This document shows positions 46,130 through 55,933 of a stretch of DNA of 64,000 bases, piece after piece. The translations under genes were made by a program, and so were the position numbers. The stretch is from Photobacterium sp. GJ3. Lineage in GTDB: Bacteria; Pseudomonadota; Gammaproteobacteria; Enterobacterales; Vibrionaceae. Position 1 is the stretch's first letter; the number at the start of each line of letters is the position of its first letter. The notes beneath the pieces are model-generated. The model was not told the origin of the DNA, made no database searches, and saw nothing but the letters and a program-made list of their open reading frames with translations. The DNA lies in contig NZ_CP073578.1 of NCBI RefSeq assembly GCF_018199995.1, forward strand, positions 2,294,001 through 2,358,000. The letters run 5' to 3'.

Positions 46130-47767
46130 CTAAGCATGGCTCTGGCAGGATTGTGTCACGTCGAGTGCCGGATCTTTGATATCCGTTTGCACCCCGTACA
46201 GGCCTAGCAGACTGTGAAAAAAAGCATCATGCGTCAAACTGGCTTGCTGGGCTTTTTGCCTCAGACAGTGCGCATCCAATCCTTTCTGTCTGGCATAATT
46301 GTCAGGTAACCATAATAACCAGGGCACTTGGGTTTGCTCGCGTGGCGCAATCGCGTACGGCGCCCCGTGCAAATAGAAGCCTCCCTCCCCCAGCGACTCT
46401 CCGTGGTCGGAAATGTAAGTCAGCATGACATTGTAAGTGCTATCTACGTGTTTGAGCTGTTCAATCACTTTCGCGAGAATAAAATCCGTATACACCAGCG
46501 TGTTATCGTAAACATTTCTGATTTGCTGATCGGTGCAGTTTTCAATGTCACTGCGGTTACAGGCAGGCTGAAACGGTGCCTGTTCCTCCGGGTAGCGCTG
46601 CCAGTATGTCGGTCCGTGGCTACCAATGGTATGGAGCACCAAAACTTTATTCCGGACTTCTCCGTCAATAAACGTTTGAGCGTCATGCAACATCGCTTCA
46701 TCAAAACAGGTTGTACCGTGACACGCCTCATTTTTCAGATCATGATTCACTGTGTGATAAGGCAGATGTTTCGCAACCCCTTTGTCTCCCCCGTCATTAT
46801 CAATCCAGAGCGCATCGACACCGGCATGCTGCATCACATCCAACACGTTATCCTGTGTCTTGGCTCTGGCTTCATTGTATTGCGTTCGGGTTAAACTGGA
46901 GAACATACACGGCACAGACAACGCGGTGTAAGTACCGCACGAAGATACATCCCGGAAAGAAATCAGCCCCAGCTTTTCTGTATAGGGATTGGTATTTCTC
47001 GGATAACCATTATAGGCAAAGTTCATCGCTCGGGCGGTTTCCCCCAGAACAACCACCATCAATGTAGGTTTGCCGTTGCGGGCAGGCAGAACCCGGGCAT
47101 CTTCACCCTGAAATTGATAAGCAAGCGGTCGGCTCAGATACTTTTTCTCTAAATACCGAAACCCGCTATACACCTGCGCCGGAATAATCATCTTATTCAG
47201 GTAATGATTGTTCCGTCCGACAGACGCATAATCTTTATAATGGGTTGCTGCAATCAATCCGATGCCAGCGGTTGCAACCATCAGCACCGCCAGTCTGGAA
47301 TAAATGGCAACCATCCAGGACCGATGGGGAACAATCTTCACCATGCACAAAAGCAAACAAGGCACCCCGCCAAAACCGACGACATAAAGCAGGGATGCCG
47401 GATTCATATAGAAAGAGATTTCAGAGGCATTGGTTTCAAAGACACTTTCCATCATGGTGGTGTCAAAAAGTACATTAAAATTCACTTCTGCATACAATGC
47501 GGCGGCCGAGGACAATAGCAGCAGACACATCACCGGCTTCAACAAATAGGGCCAGGCGATAGCAGAAAAAAGAATCAAAAATGCACAAATCAACAGCACA
47601 GGTGCCGTCCAGGGAAACCCGCTGTCTGAGACATCCGCACTGAGCATGAAGATTTTCTTCAGCACCGGATAATTCATGACCGTCCCAAAGTAAACAGACA
47701 GGATGATTACTAATCCTGTCAGGGTCACAGAAATACGAGGCACAGAAAAATGGCTGATTTTGAGCAT
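46130..47767 (-). CDS. eptA: Phosphoethanolamine--lipid A transferase (EptA/PmrC family)
   Basis: 545 residues. Five N-terminal membrane helices (to about residue 180) and a periplasmic alkaline-phosphatase-fold domain. The nucleophile Thr is in SSCGTYTALSVPCMFSSL (about residue 280), next to the VVLGETARAMNF motif; zinc ligands include TYISDHGESLGE and IGSHGPTYWQRYPEEQ. Cysteines forming the typical disulphides are present. It adds phosphoethanolamine to lipid A and gives polymyxin resistance in known cases. It is the first gene of a pmrCAB-like operon. Confidence 0.93.
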   Translation of the reverse strand: MLKISHFSVPRISVTLTGLVIILSVYFGTVMNYPVLKKIFMLSADVSDSGFPWTAPVLLICAFLILFSAIAWPYLLKPVMCLLLLSSAAALYAEVNFNVLFDTTMMESVFETNASEISFYMNPASLLYVVGFGGVPCLLLCMVKIVPHRSWMVAIYSRLAVLMVATAGIGLIAATHYKDYASVGRNNHYLNKMIIPAQVYSGFRYLEKKYLSRPLAYQFQGEDARVLPARNGKPTLMVVVLGETARAMNFAYNGYPRNTNPYTEKLGLISFRDVSSCGTYTALSVPCMFSSLTRTQYNEARAKTQDNVLDVMQHAGVDALWIDNDGGDKGVAKHLPYHTVNHDLKNEACHGTTCFDEAMLHDAQTFIDGEVRNKVLVLHTIGSHGPTYWQRYPEEQAPFQPACNRSDIENCTDQQIRNVYDNTLVYTDFILAKVIEQLKHVDSTYNVMLTYISDHGESLGEGGFYLHGAPYAIAPREQTQVPWLLWLPDNYARQKGLDAHCLRQKAQQASLTHDAFFHSLLGLYGVQTDIKDPALDVTQSCQSHA

Positions 47768-47938
47768 GATGACTATCTTGATGGCGGTTCATACTCAACA
47801 TCTTGGAAGAGAAAACTGAAGATTAACTGAAGAAAGACTGATTGTTTACTGAGGCCTGCTTGGCCGATTCAACACAAACCATGAAGACACATCCGGATGA
47901 CAACTGAAGCTGGCCACATGAATACGGCTTATCCTGAC

Positions 47939-47968
47939 AGCCGGTAAGGCATCTTCACCTTACCGGCT
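47939..47968. terminator. Terminator after the glutathione S-transferase gene
   Basis: 11-bp stem AGCCGGTAAGG / CCTTACCGGCT with an 8-base loop, 45 bases downstream of the minus-strand GST stop. Confidence 0.75.
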
Positions 47969-48012
47969 TGATCAGAAACTTTCCCTTAATGCTTTATTTC
48001 CATCGTGTTCGC

Positions 48013-48672
48013 TCAGGCATGATTTTCGGCTTCATGCAGTGCCACCAGCTTTATATCTTCCGCTTTTACATCGGTAAAGCTCTGGCGATTTGCCACACGT
48101 TGGACATAACCCATAATCACCGGATGCGGTTCGACCAACCCGAAAGACGTACAGAATTCAAGTGCATTCCCCCACAGTAAATCCAGTGCGGTAAAACGCT
48201 CCCCCAGAAAATAAGGGCCCTCACGCAATTGTTCGATCAGTGCCTGTTGCACAGTTTCATAATCGCTGTAAGGGCTGACAATGCGATCCTGCGGCACCCA
48301 CCCCATGGCTTTGTCGCACACTGCCGGTTCATAACAGGCCGCGTAATACAACATCCAGCGCAGGTATGGGCCACGCAGCGAATCGTCCAGTGCCGGTGCG
48401 AGATTTCCGGACGAGAAGGTATCCGCCAGATAGATATAAATTGCAGACTGCTCCGTGATTAACGCGCCGCGATGCATCACCGCTGGCACTTTCCCAAGCG
48501 GATTCACAGACAAATAGTCTGCCTGCCGGTTCTCTCCGGCCAGCATATTCAGCACATGAAGATGAAATGGCACACCCAGCTCTTTGAGCAGAATCAAGAC
48601 ACTCGCCGAACGGGATTGCGGCGCATGAAACAGTACAAGTTCATGTTTGTGATGTGGCATGGAATCAGACAT
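48013..48672 (-). CDS. Glutathione S-transferase family protein
   Basis: 219 residues from ATG 48672 (AGAGGAAA upstream). Thioredoxin-like N-terminal domain with FHAPQSRSASVLILLKELG and the glutathione-binding YLSVNPLGKVPAV and LITEQSAIYIYLAD; helical C-terminal domain with FTALDLLWGNAL. It is divergent from a YafY-type regulator, which may control it. The substrate is unknown. Confidence 0.9.
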   Translation of the reverse strand: MSDSMPHHKHELVLFHAPQSRSASVLILLKELGVPFHLHVLNMLAGENRQADYLSVNPLGKVPAVMHRGALITEQSAIYIYLADTFSSGNLAPALDDSLRGPYLRWMLYYAACYEPAVCDKAMGWVPQDRIVSPYSDYETVQQALIEQLREGPYFLGERFTALDLLWGNALEFCTSFGLVEPHPVIMGYVQRVANRQSFTDVKAEDIKLVALHEAENHA

Positions 48673-48791
48673 TGGTATTTCCTCTTGTGATGGCAATGAA
48701 GACAACTTTAGAAGAGAAACCTGTCAGATATTGTCAGGTTTTATTTTTAATTTATCCTGATTGCACTTCTACATCACACAGGGCGATTTTC

Positions 48792-49775
48792 ATGCGTGCC
48801 AGCCGGCTTCTGACCATTTTGATGACACTCCAGTCCCGCGAGCAAGTCAGCGCGGCAGAACTCGCCCGCGATTGCCAAGTATCGGTACGGAGTATTTATC
48901 GCGACATCGACAGTTTAAGTGCGCTGGGCATCCCTGTGTACAGCGAACAGGGAGCCCGTGGCGGTTACCGGCTGCTTGAAGGCTATCGCACCCAGCTCAA
49001 TGGATTCTCGAAACAGGAAATTGAAACGCTGTTCATGCTGGGTTTGTCCGGGCCGATGCAAGAGTTAGGGCTGGCACCGGCAATGTCTGAAGCCAGACTC
49101 AAATTACTGGCAGCGATTCCGACCAGCCTCCGCAATCATGCAAACAGATTTCAGTCCTGTTTTTTACTCGATACCCCGGGCTGGTTTACTGAGAAAGAAA
49201 CCGTGGGCTCGCTGCCACAGCTGTTCAGCGCCATCTGGCAGAAAAATTCCGTCTCGTTCTATTATCAAAGCTGGCGCGGCAGCAGCGAACGGGTTGTCGA
49301 TCCGCTGGGCATGGTTTTAAAAGCAGGCACCTGGTATCTGGTGGCTCAGTCAAACACGCAGGTCAAAACCTATCGGGTCGCCCGCATCCAGGATCTGAAA
49401 ATACTGAATCAGTCTTTTGAATCCGATACATCCTTCGACTTATCGGCATACTGGCAGCAAAGCAATCGTCAGATGGAAGCGGCGCTCTATCCCAATACCG
49501 CCGAGATTAAACTGAGTGCGAAAGGACTGCGGATGCTGCACAGCCTGAGCCCGCCTTATGTCCGGCAACACACGCAAATTGGGCAAACCGATGAAACGGG
49601 CTGGACAACCGTTGTCTTACCTTCTGGCCGGACTGAACAGGCCGTGGTGGAAATGCTCAGATTCGGCCCGGACGTTCAGGTGATCCAGCCAGAAGCACTG
49701 CGGCAGGCCATGAAAACTGTGATTGAGGCGATGCGTGGGTTGTATGACGACGATGAATCGTCCCTCTCACGATGA
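48792..49775 (+). CDS. YafY-type HTH and WYL domain transcriptional regulator
   Basis: 327 residues from ATG 48792 (MRASRLLTILMTLQS). HTH_11 domain at 1-60 (SAAELARDCQVSVRSIYRDI) and a WYL domain from about residue 140 (SFYYQSWRGSSERVVDPLGM, TWYLVAQ). Upstream in-frame codons lack homology. It is divergent from the GST gene, with 120 bases between starts. Confidence 0.9.
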   Translation: MRASRLLTILMTLQSREQVSAAELARDCQVSVRSIYRDIDSLSALGIPVYSEQGARGGYRLLEGYRTQLNGFSKQEIETLFMLGLSGPMQELGLAPAMSEARLKLLAAIPTSLRNHANRFQSCFLLDTPGWFTEKETVGSLPQLFSAIWQKNSVSFYYQSWRGSSERVVDPLGMVLKAGTWYLVAQSNTQVKTYRVARIQDLKILNQSFESDTSFDLSAYWQQSNRQMEAALYPNTAEIKLSAKGLRMLHSLSPPYVRQHTQIGQTDETGWTTVVLPSGRTEQAVVEMLRFGPDVQVIQPEALRQAMKTVIEAMRGLYDDDESSLSR

Positions 49776-49827
49776 CAACCATCCCTCCTGCGAACCTACC
49801 GAGGCTCATTGCCGCCAGCTTCGCGCT

Positions 49828-50721
49828 TCATTCCGAAACCGGATCCCCCGCCCCGGCCTGCGCCAGTAACCATGCTTTCCACTGCAGTTGACCGGGCGTT
49901 TCCTGCTGGCCGTGCAGTCTGGTCAGCCAGTAACCCCCTTTGTGCAGATAGATGTCGAAAGGCTGCACCAGTTTTTCTTCTGCAAGCTGCCTCTGAAACA
50001 TCGCTGGCGGCGCCAGCGCGACCCCATAGCCCTGCATCGCGGCTTCGACCATCGCGATGGAGGAATCAAAAACGATGGCACTCAGTTTCGCTTTCGGCAC
50101 CACAACTTTGGCTTCCTGCAGCCATAACTGCCATTCATCCGGCTGATAAGAGCGCAATAAGGTGTGATTCAGCACATCTTTCGGCGCCGTCATCGTCCGT
50201 CCGATGTCCGGCGGACACAGCGCAGTCAACGGGGCAGGAAAAAGCGCTGTTGCCTCGGTCGCATGCCAGCTCCCTTTCCCGAAACGAATCAGATAATCCA
50301 AACCTTCTGCCACCGGATCGGCTTTGTTGTTATGGGTTGAGATACGCAGGTCAATCAGGGGATAGCGCGCCTGAAAATCTGCCAGACGAGGCAGCAGCCA
50401 GTTCACTGCAAATGTGCCGACAACGCCCACAGAGACGACTTCTCTGCGGATTCCCTGCATCAACATATCCATTGCATCAGACAGGTTATCAAACGCCCCT
50501 TTCACTACAGGCAGCAGCATGACCCCTTCTTCCGTTAAATTGAGCCCTCTGGACTGACGGATAAATAAAGACACGCCCAACTGCGCTTCAAGCATTTTGA
50601 CCTGCTGACTCACCGCAGCCTGCGTCACGCACAGCTCAATAGCCGCCTTGGTAAAATTCAGATGCTTTGCCGACACCAGGAAAGCACGCATCGCATTCAA
50701 CGGTAAGTGGGTAACATTCAT
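49828..50721 (-). CDS. ampR: LysR-type regulator, AmpR-like
   Basis: 297 residues. N-terminal winged helix (LPLNAMRAFLVSAKHLNFTK, then CVTQAAVSQQVKMLEAQLGV) and an effector domain with GTFAVNWLLPRLADFQARYP, close to AmpR/GcvA-type proteins. It is divergent from a class C beta-lactamase gene with 135 bases between starts, the classical ampR-ampC layout. By analogy it senses muropeptides. Confidence 0.85.
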   Translation of the reverse strand: MNVTHLPLNAMRAFLVSAKHLNFTKAAIELCVTQAAVSQQVKMLEAQLGVSLFIRQSRGLNLTEEGVMLLPVVKGAFDNLSDAMDMLMQGIRREVVSVGVVGTFAVNWLLPRLADFQARYPLIDLRISTHNNKADPVAEGLDYLIRFGKGSWHATEATALFPAPLTALCPPDIGRTMTAPKDVLNHTLLRSYQPDEWQLWLQEAKVVVPKAKLSAIVFDSSIAMVEAAMQGYGVALAPPAMFQRQLAEEKLVQPFDIYLHKGGYWLTRLHGQQETPGQLQWKAWLLAQAGAGDPVSE

Positions 50722-50856
50722 CTCCAGACCCTAGATTTTCTGATGGCTCATCTTAGATTTCACACATTGTGCCTCAAATGAACTCACTTTAATATCTGCC
50801 CATCACCCCGGGGTTCCGAACAAAATCATTCACGTTTAACCGAGTCAGAAGTCACT
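50722..50856. promoter_or_regulatory. ampR-ampC divergent control region
   Basis: 135 bases that must hold both promoters. A direct repeat TAGATTT occurs at 50732-50738 and 50754-50760, 22 bases apart (two helical turns), and is a candidate regulator site. No exact match to a known AmpR operator could be verified. Confidence 0.45.
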
Positions 50857-52023
50857 ATGAAACCTATCCTCTGCAATCCAAGAACATTGATCTTATCTGC
50901 CCTGTGCCTGTTCTCTGCCGCGGCACCGGTCCACAGCCAAACCGCGACCGACCCGATCAAGCAAGCCGTTGATCTGGAGGCAGCAAGACTGATGGATGCT
51001 TATCAGATTCCGGGCATGGCTTTCGGCATCACCATCCGTGGCAAAGCACATTACTACAGCTATGGTCTGGCCGATATCCAGCGTGATCTCCCCGTCACAG
51101 AAAACACGATTTTTGAGCTGGGTTCAGTCAGTAAAACCTTTGCCGCAACACTGGCCAGTGATGCCCAGCATCAAGGCAAGCTGTCGTTTGACGATCAGGC
51201 ATCGGCATACCTGCCCGAGCTGAAAGGCAGCGCCATCGGCGACACTGCCTTAATCCAGCTGGCAACCTATACCGCTGGCGGATTACCCTTGCAGTTTCCA
51301 GACACGGTGACGGATCACACGACCATGCTGGACTACTACCGCCACTGGCAGCCCGCATTTCCGGCCGGAACCCGCAGGCAATATTCAAATCCGAGCATTG
51401 GCCTCTTTGGCCATATTGCGGCACTGAGTTTCGGAGCGTCCTACCAAACACTGATGGAAAACCGCATCCTGCCAGCGCTTGGGATGACCCAGACCTTTGT
51501 GAAAGTCCCCGCTTCCAAGGAGGCTGACTACGCCTTCGGGTACAACGCCGCTGGCGAGGCGGTTCGGGTGACTCCCGGCGTACTGGACGCCGAAGCCTAT
51601 GGCATAAAATCGACGGCTGCCGATATGGTGCGGTATATCGAAGCTAACGTCGGGACGGCACAGGTGAGCCCCGCAATGTCGCAAACACTGGCCAATACCA
51701 GAATCGGGTATTCTCAGGCCGGTCCGCTGACCCAGGGACTGGGCTGGGAAATGTATGCGTATCCGGTGTCGCTGGACACCTTGCTGGCAGGCAACGCAAC
51801 CGAGATGATTCTCAACCCAATGCCGATTCAGGCCATTGCTGATCCTAAGCCACTTCCGGCACAGATCTGGGTGAATAAAACCGGCTCAACCGGCGGATTC
51901 GGTGCTTATGTCGCGTATATCCCTGCTGAACAAACCGGCATCGTGATTCTGGCCAACAAAAATTACCCCAACGCTGAACGCATCAAAGCGGCCTATGCGA
52001 TCTTAAAAGCTGCCACGCAGTAA
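50857..52023 (+). CDS. ampC: Class C beta-lactamase (AmpC)
   Basis: 388 residues with a signal peptide ending near AAPVHSQ. Catalytic motifs are all present: S-V-S-K at S90-K93 (nucleophile), Y-S-N at Y176-N178, and K-T-G at K341-G343 (full sequence numbering). Regions such as FELGSVSKTFAATLASDA and GGFGAYVAYIPA are typical for class C enzymes. It would hydrolyse cephalosporins in the periplasm. It is divergent from ampR, so probably inducible. Confidence 0.95.
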   Translation: MKPILCNPRTLILSALCLFSAAAPVHSQTATDPIKQAVDLEAARLMDAYQIPGMAFGITIRGKAHYYSYGLADIQRDLPVTENTIFELGSVSKTFAATLASDAQHQGKLSFDDQASAYLPELKGSAIGDTALIQLATYTAGGLPLQFPDTVTDHTTMLDYYRHWQPAFPAGTRRQYSNPSIGLFGHIAALSFGASYQTLMENRILPALGMTQTFVKVPASKEADYAFGYNAAGEAVRVTPGVLDAEAYGIKSTAADMVRYIEANVGTAQVSPAMSQTLANTRIGYSQAGPLTQGLGWEMYAYPVSLDTLLAGNATEMILNPMPIQAIADPKPLPAQIWVNKTGSTGGFGAYVAYIPAEQTGIVILANKNYPNAERIKAAYAILKAATQ

Positions 52024-52047
52024 TTCTTTCCCCCAGCGCAACATCTC

Positions 52048-52085
52048 ATCCCTGTGCCGACCGTCCAACCGACAGGCACAGGGAT
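52048..52085. terminator. Terminator after ampC
   Basis: 11-bp stem ATCCCTGTGCC / GGCACAGGGAT with a 16-base loop, followed by CATTTC. Confidence 0.75.
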
Positions 52086-52269
52086 CATTTCAATGCGCTG
52101 CCGCCCGCTCAAATAGCAGAAAGACAACACGGTCTTCCATCCGCCACATCACGTTGAACAGGTGTCAATTTCACGAGTAAAAACATCACCTTGACTATCA
52201 ATACGCTCAGAAAGCAAGGGAGGTTCTGAAGTAAAATGCGATCACCTCGATCACGTAGTTTTTGACTGA

Positions 52270-52479
52270 ATGGCAAACAACAAATCAATCTTTCCGCCGA
52301 CCTCCATGGCTCATGAAGACACCGTGCTGACTTCACTCACTGCTGAGCAACGTGCCATTGAAGATACGAGGGTTGCTTTATGGTTTCATGAGTGCGATGA
52401 ACATGGCGTCAACAGTCAGCCGTTAGCGCACATCGCTGATGACATGGCTTCGTTTTTAGACCTGCTGACGGAAGACTGA
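52270..52479 (+). CDS. Hypothetical protein, 69 residues
   Basis: Small acidic, soluble protein (ends ADDMASFLDLLTED). Codon composition fits coding, but no good ribosome binding site is seen before ATG 52270. No family recognised. Confidence 0.45.
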   Translation: MANNKSIFPPTSMAHEDTVLTSLTAEQRAIEDTRVALWFHECDEHGVNSQPLAHIADDMASFLDLLTED

Positions 52480-52565
52480 AAGAAGATGGCAAACGCTGGG
52501 ACAAGCCAGGCAACACAACAATGTCTGAGTTTCCCTGTCATTCGACAGAAAATCCGCGTCATCAA

Positions 52566-53351
52566 TTACGTCACCGGCATTGCTCCCCGCTTCATAAAAC
52601 TCAGCGGTGTTTTCCCCGTTTGCTGCTTAAAAAAAGCAATGAATGCGCTGTCTGAAGAGAACTCCAGCCAAGCGCTCACATCCGCGACCAGCATATCGGC
52701 AGAGAGCAATTCAATCGCTTTCAGTATCCGCCATTGCTGGCGCCAATCCTGATACGACATTCCGGTATCGGCTTTAAATATCCGCGAGAGCGTTTTTGTG
52801 CTGACTCCAAGCGATAGGGCCAGCTCGCTCGCCGGTGGCGCTAAAAAAGTATCCAGCGTCATTTGCGTTCTGAACCGCGTCAACCGGACATCCGCAGGGA
52901 CGGGAAGCTGATACTCTTGGCGCTTTGCAAGATAAAACTCTTCCCAGAACAGCGCAGTTGTTTTTGCCATCTCGGATTCTGGTTTGTCCCAGGGCCAGAA
53001 TGCCATTTTCTCAATCAATGCCCTGAGCAGATCGTTCACCTCGATTTGAGTGACTTCTGAAGGGCCATCAAAAACCGAACCCTCAAAATATAAAGAGCGA
53101 TAAGCGACCACATTGGTCATCACCGCTCGGTGGGGCGTCCGTGGCGGAATCCAGACAGCTCTGGTCGGCGGCAACACACAAATGGCCTTGTCCAGTACAA
53201 AGCGCATACATCCCTGCGGGGCATACAGAATCTGTCCCTTGTGATGCTGGTGAACACCCGAGTCATGCTGACCCACATCTGCAGCGATGCCAATCACACT
53301 GGCTGAGAAATGATCTGCATCAAAGGCTGTTTTCTGATCAATGAGCGCCAT
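52566..53351 (-). CDS. AraC family transcriptional regulator
   Basis: 261 residues. N-terminal cupin-like sensor (HDSGVHQHHKGQILYAPQG, then WIPPRTPHRA) and C-terminal double helix-turn-helix (LSLGVSTKTLSRIFKADTGM, then WLEFSSDSAFIAFFKQQTGK). It is divergent from a Bcr/CflA-type efflux gene and most likely controls it. Confidence 0.93.
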   Translation of the reverse strand: MALIDQKTAFDADHFSASVIGIAADVGQHDSGVHQHHKGQILYAPQGCMRFVLDKAICVLPPTRAVWIPPRTPHRAVMTNVVAYRSLYFEGSVFDGPSEVTQIEVNDLLRALIEKMAFWPWDKPESEMAKTTALFWEEFYLAKRQEYQLPVPADVRLTRFRTQMTLDTFLAPPASELALSLGVSTKTLSRIFKADTGMSYQDWRQQWRILKAIELLSADMLVADVSAWLEFSSDSAFIAFFKQQTGKTPLSFMKRGAMPVT

Positions 53352-53449
53352 CTGTCCGAATCTTGTTATTTTCTGTCTGAATGTCGTTTATAGGCATAAG
53401 AAACATCAGTATACACTGCGCGCCAAATTCATACAGGGTGAAGACACGA

Positions 53450-54571
53450 ATGAAAAAGAAACCATCCTTAGGGCTGATGGTGATCATGCTGATGTTTCCT
53501 CAGATTGTCGAAACGATCTATAGCCCGGCTTTAATTGCAATTTCGCAGACGTTCGCTGTCTCAAATGCGCAGGCAGCACAAACCTTGTCCATTTACTTTT
53601 CCGCCTTTGCGATGGGTGTGGCCGTATGGGGCGTGCTGGCCGATCGCTGGGGCAGACGACCTGCGATGCTTGCCGGTTTGCTGATATACGCCTGCGCAGC
53701 TTGGATGGCCACGCAGACAGACCATTTCATGGTGCTGATGATTGCCCGCGCCTTCAGCGCCTTTGGCATTGCGGTCGGCTCCATTGTCACACAGACCATG
53801 TTACGGGATGTTTTTGATGGCGAGGCCCTGGCAAAAGTCTTCAGTGTGATGGGACTGGGCATTGCCATCAGCCCCATCATTGGCATGTTTTCAGGTGGCC
53901 AGCTCATGCAGGCAGGCGGCCATCAGGCTGTATTCTTTACCTTATTCGCAATGGCGATGGGCTTGCTGTTCTATAACTCTGTTCACCTGCCTGAAACTCA
54001 GTCTGAAAAGTCGCCATTGAACCTGCGTTCGCTCAGCATTCAGATGCTGAAAGACAGGCATATCTGGCAATCGGCATGCCTGATCGCGCTGTATAATATC
54101 GCCCTGTTTGCTTATTACCAGTTGGGCGGATTCCACTTTGCAACACTTGGCTTTACGCCGGCGCAATTTGGATACAGTGGTCTGGTACTTGGTCTGGGTT
54201 CACTCTTGGGCAGTTCCTGCAACCAATATTTGCTGAGCAAAGGAATCGCACAACACCACCTGCTGAAGGGGGCCAGCCTCCTGTGCGTTACTGGCGCGAC
54301 TGGCGTCTATCTCCTGCTGAATTCGGTGGCGTTTCTGGCTCCCTTGGTTCTTATTGTCATGGCTTTTGGGATTGCCATCCCAAATGTACTCAGCATGGCC
54401 CTGCGCGATTACAGCGCATACGCCGGAAGTGCCGGGGCTTTGTTCGGCCTCCTCTATTACTTACTGATTGGATGTGGCTTGAGCCTGGCAGGCAGTGTGC
54501 AGCACTTAGGCGTTGTCCTGATTGTCTGCAGCCTTGGCATTCTTTTCATCACTGCCGCACGGCAGGATTAA
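53450..54571 (+). CDS. Bcr/CflA-type MFS multidrug efflux transporter
   Basis: 373 residues from ATG 53450, with about 12 membrane helices. The MFS motif between helices 2 and 3 is GVLADRWGRRPAMLAG, and the first helix region QIVETIYSPALIAISQTFAV resembles Bcr/CflA. The substrate is unknown. It is divergently transcribed from an AraC regulator. Confidence 0.9.
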   Translation: MKKKPSLGLMVIMLMFPQIVETIYSPALIAISQTFAVSNAQAAQTLSIYFSAFAMGVAVWGVLADRWGRRPAMLAGLLIYACAAWMATQTDHFMVLMIARAFSAFGIAVGSIVTQTMLRDVFDGEALAKVFSVMGLGIAISPIIGMFSGGQLMQAGGHQAVFFTLFAMAMGLLFYNSVHLPETQSEKSPLNLRSLSIQMLKDRHIWQSACLIALYNIALFAYYQLGGFHFATLGFTPAQFGYSGLVLGLGSLLGSSCNQYLLSKGIAQHHLLKGASLLCVTGATGVYLLLNSVAFLAPLVLIVMAFGIAIPNVLSMALRDYSAYAGSAGALFGLLYYLLIGCGLSLAGSVQHLGVVLIVCSLGILFITAARQD

Positions 54572-54598
54572 CGGTGGACACCGCACCATCAGATCGAA

Positions 54599-54622
54599 GA
54601 CTCCCGCTTCCCCGCGGGAGTC
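54599..54622. terminator. Terminator after the MFS gene
   Basis: 9-bp stem GACTCCCGC / GCGGGAGTC with a short loop, between convergent genes. Confidence 0.75.
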
Positions 54623-54649
54623 TGCATCGCAACTCAATCACCATGCGGG

Positions 54650-54874
54650 CTAACAAACCAGCACTTTTCTCTGCTGAAATGCCGCAGTCACCTCTTGCCA
54701 TTCATACCGGCTCAAAAAACAGGCTCTGGCATTTTCCGAGTTATTCGCCTCAATCAACACCGGTGCCAATACAAAACCTTGCCGGAACAGGCTCATGATT
54801 ATATCCGAGGCATTTTCCGCATGAAGCGCTTCAAAAACCAATACGTCTTCTTTCACCAGCACACAAAACTTCAT
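54650..54874 (-). CDS. Hypothetical protein, 74 residues
   Basis: Starts at ATG 54874 (MKFCVLVKEDVLVFEALHAE) with AAGGAA seven bases upstream. It has a predicted alpha/beta pattern with two cysteines late in the chain and no signal peptide. No family recognised. Its start is 94 bases from a divergent LysR gene, so the two may be functionally linked. Confidence 0.6.
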   Translation of the reverse strand: MKFCVLVKEDVLVFEALHAENASDIIMSLFRQGFVLAPVLIEANNSENARACFLSRYEWQEVTAAFQQRKVLVC

Positions 54875-54967
54875 CAGTATTCCTTCCATCTCAGTTCGAG
54901 ATCAGAATTATCGCCATTTATGCTATAGTGCCTAGTGATATTAATTTTATGGCGATAACTTAAAGTT

Positions 54968-55867
54968 ATGAAGGTGAATCCAAAATATTTACGCTCGATT
55001 GAGATTTTGGCCAGAGTGAAAAACTTCCGAATTGCCTCACAAATACTTTGTATTTCACAACCCGCATTGTCCAAGCAAATTAAAAATTTTGAAGATGCCT
55101 ATGCAATCGAAATCTTTATTCGAGACAGTCAGGGCGTGACCCTCTCCGAGGCAGGAAAACGGGTGATTGATGAAATTACTGCTTTAAACCGGCATATTCA
55201 AAAAACAGATGAATTCATTGCCAGTATTTCCCAGAACAACCTGACTCCTTTATCGATTGCGTTTGGAAAGTCCAGTAATGACTTCCTGCCTGTTCTGATT
55301 CGTGAATTCCAGAACCATCAAGATAAGGTATTGATTTCCCTGGCTGACATCTGTTCTCAGGAGCAAGAGGAACAACTCCTTTCAGGTGCGCTGGATATTG
55401 GGTTTATGAGACAACCCGCCTCACAGGCACTCAACAGCATTCCGGTTTCAAAGGATGAATTTGTTCTGGCCGTTTCAAAAAACCAATACGTCGATGACAA
55501 TATTGACGCCTATTTACAGAAATATAATCTGCTCATGATGAGTAGTCACAGTAAGTCTCAGATCAACTTGCACACGATGGCTTTGCTGAAAGAAAAAACA
55601 TATAAGATCACAAATATTTCTGCAGATTTACAAACAATTATTACGTTGATTTTATCCAATACCGGTGTTGCCATTTTGCCGAAGAAATCAATTCTCGGTA
55701 TTTACGATACCATTCAATTAATCCCGTTCCAGGAAAACACACAATGGGACATTCATATGGTATGGCATCCGAACAATTCGGCCCGATCGGTTGCGCTTTT
55801 CGTCGACCATGTCAAAAAAGAACTCTCAAAACCGGCATGCCAGCAGGAAGATGGACAGCGATTCTGA
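54968..55867 (+). CDS. LysR family transcriptional regulator
   Basis: 299 residues. Winged helix at the N-terminus (LRSIEILARVKNFRIASQIL, then ISQPALSKQIKNFEDAYAIE) and an effector domain with ALDIGFMRQPAS and NTGVAILPKKS. It is divergent from the 74-residue hypothetical gene. Target unknown. Confidence 0.88.
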   Translation: MKVNPKYLRSIEILARVKNFRIASQILCISQPALSKQIKNFEDAYAIEIFIRDSQGVTLSEAGKRVIDEITALNRHIQKTDEFIASISQNNLTPLSIAFGKSSNDFLPVLIREFQNHQDKVLISLADICSQEQEEQLLSGALDIGFMRQPASQALNSIPVSKDEFVLAVSKNQYVDDNIDAYLQKYNLLMMSSHSKSQINLHTMALLKEKTYKITNISADLQTIITLILSNTGVAILPKKSILGIYDTIQLIPFQENTQWDIHMVWHPNNSARSVALFVDHVKKELSKPACQQEDGQRF

Positions 55868-55933
55868 ACCTCAATGTGGCATCACAAATGATTCAGTATG
55901 ATGCCCCCTGACAACGCAATCACACGGCCCCGT

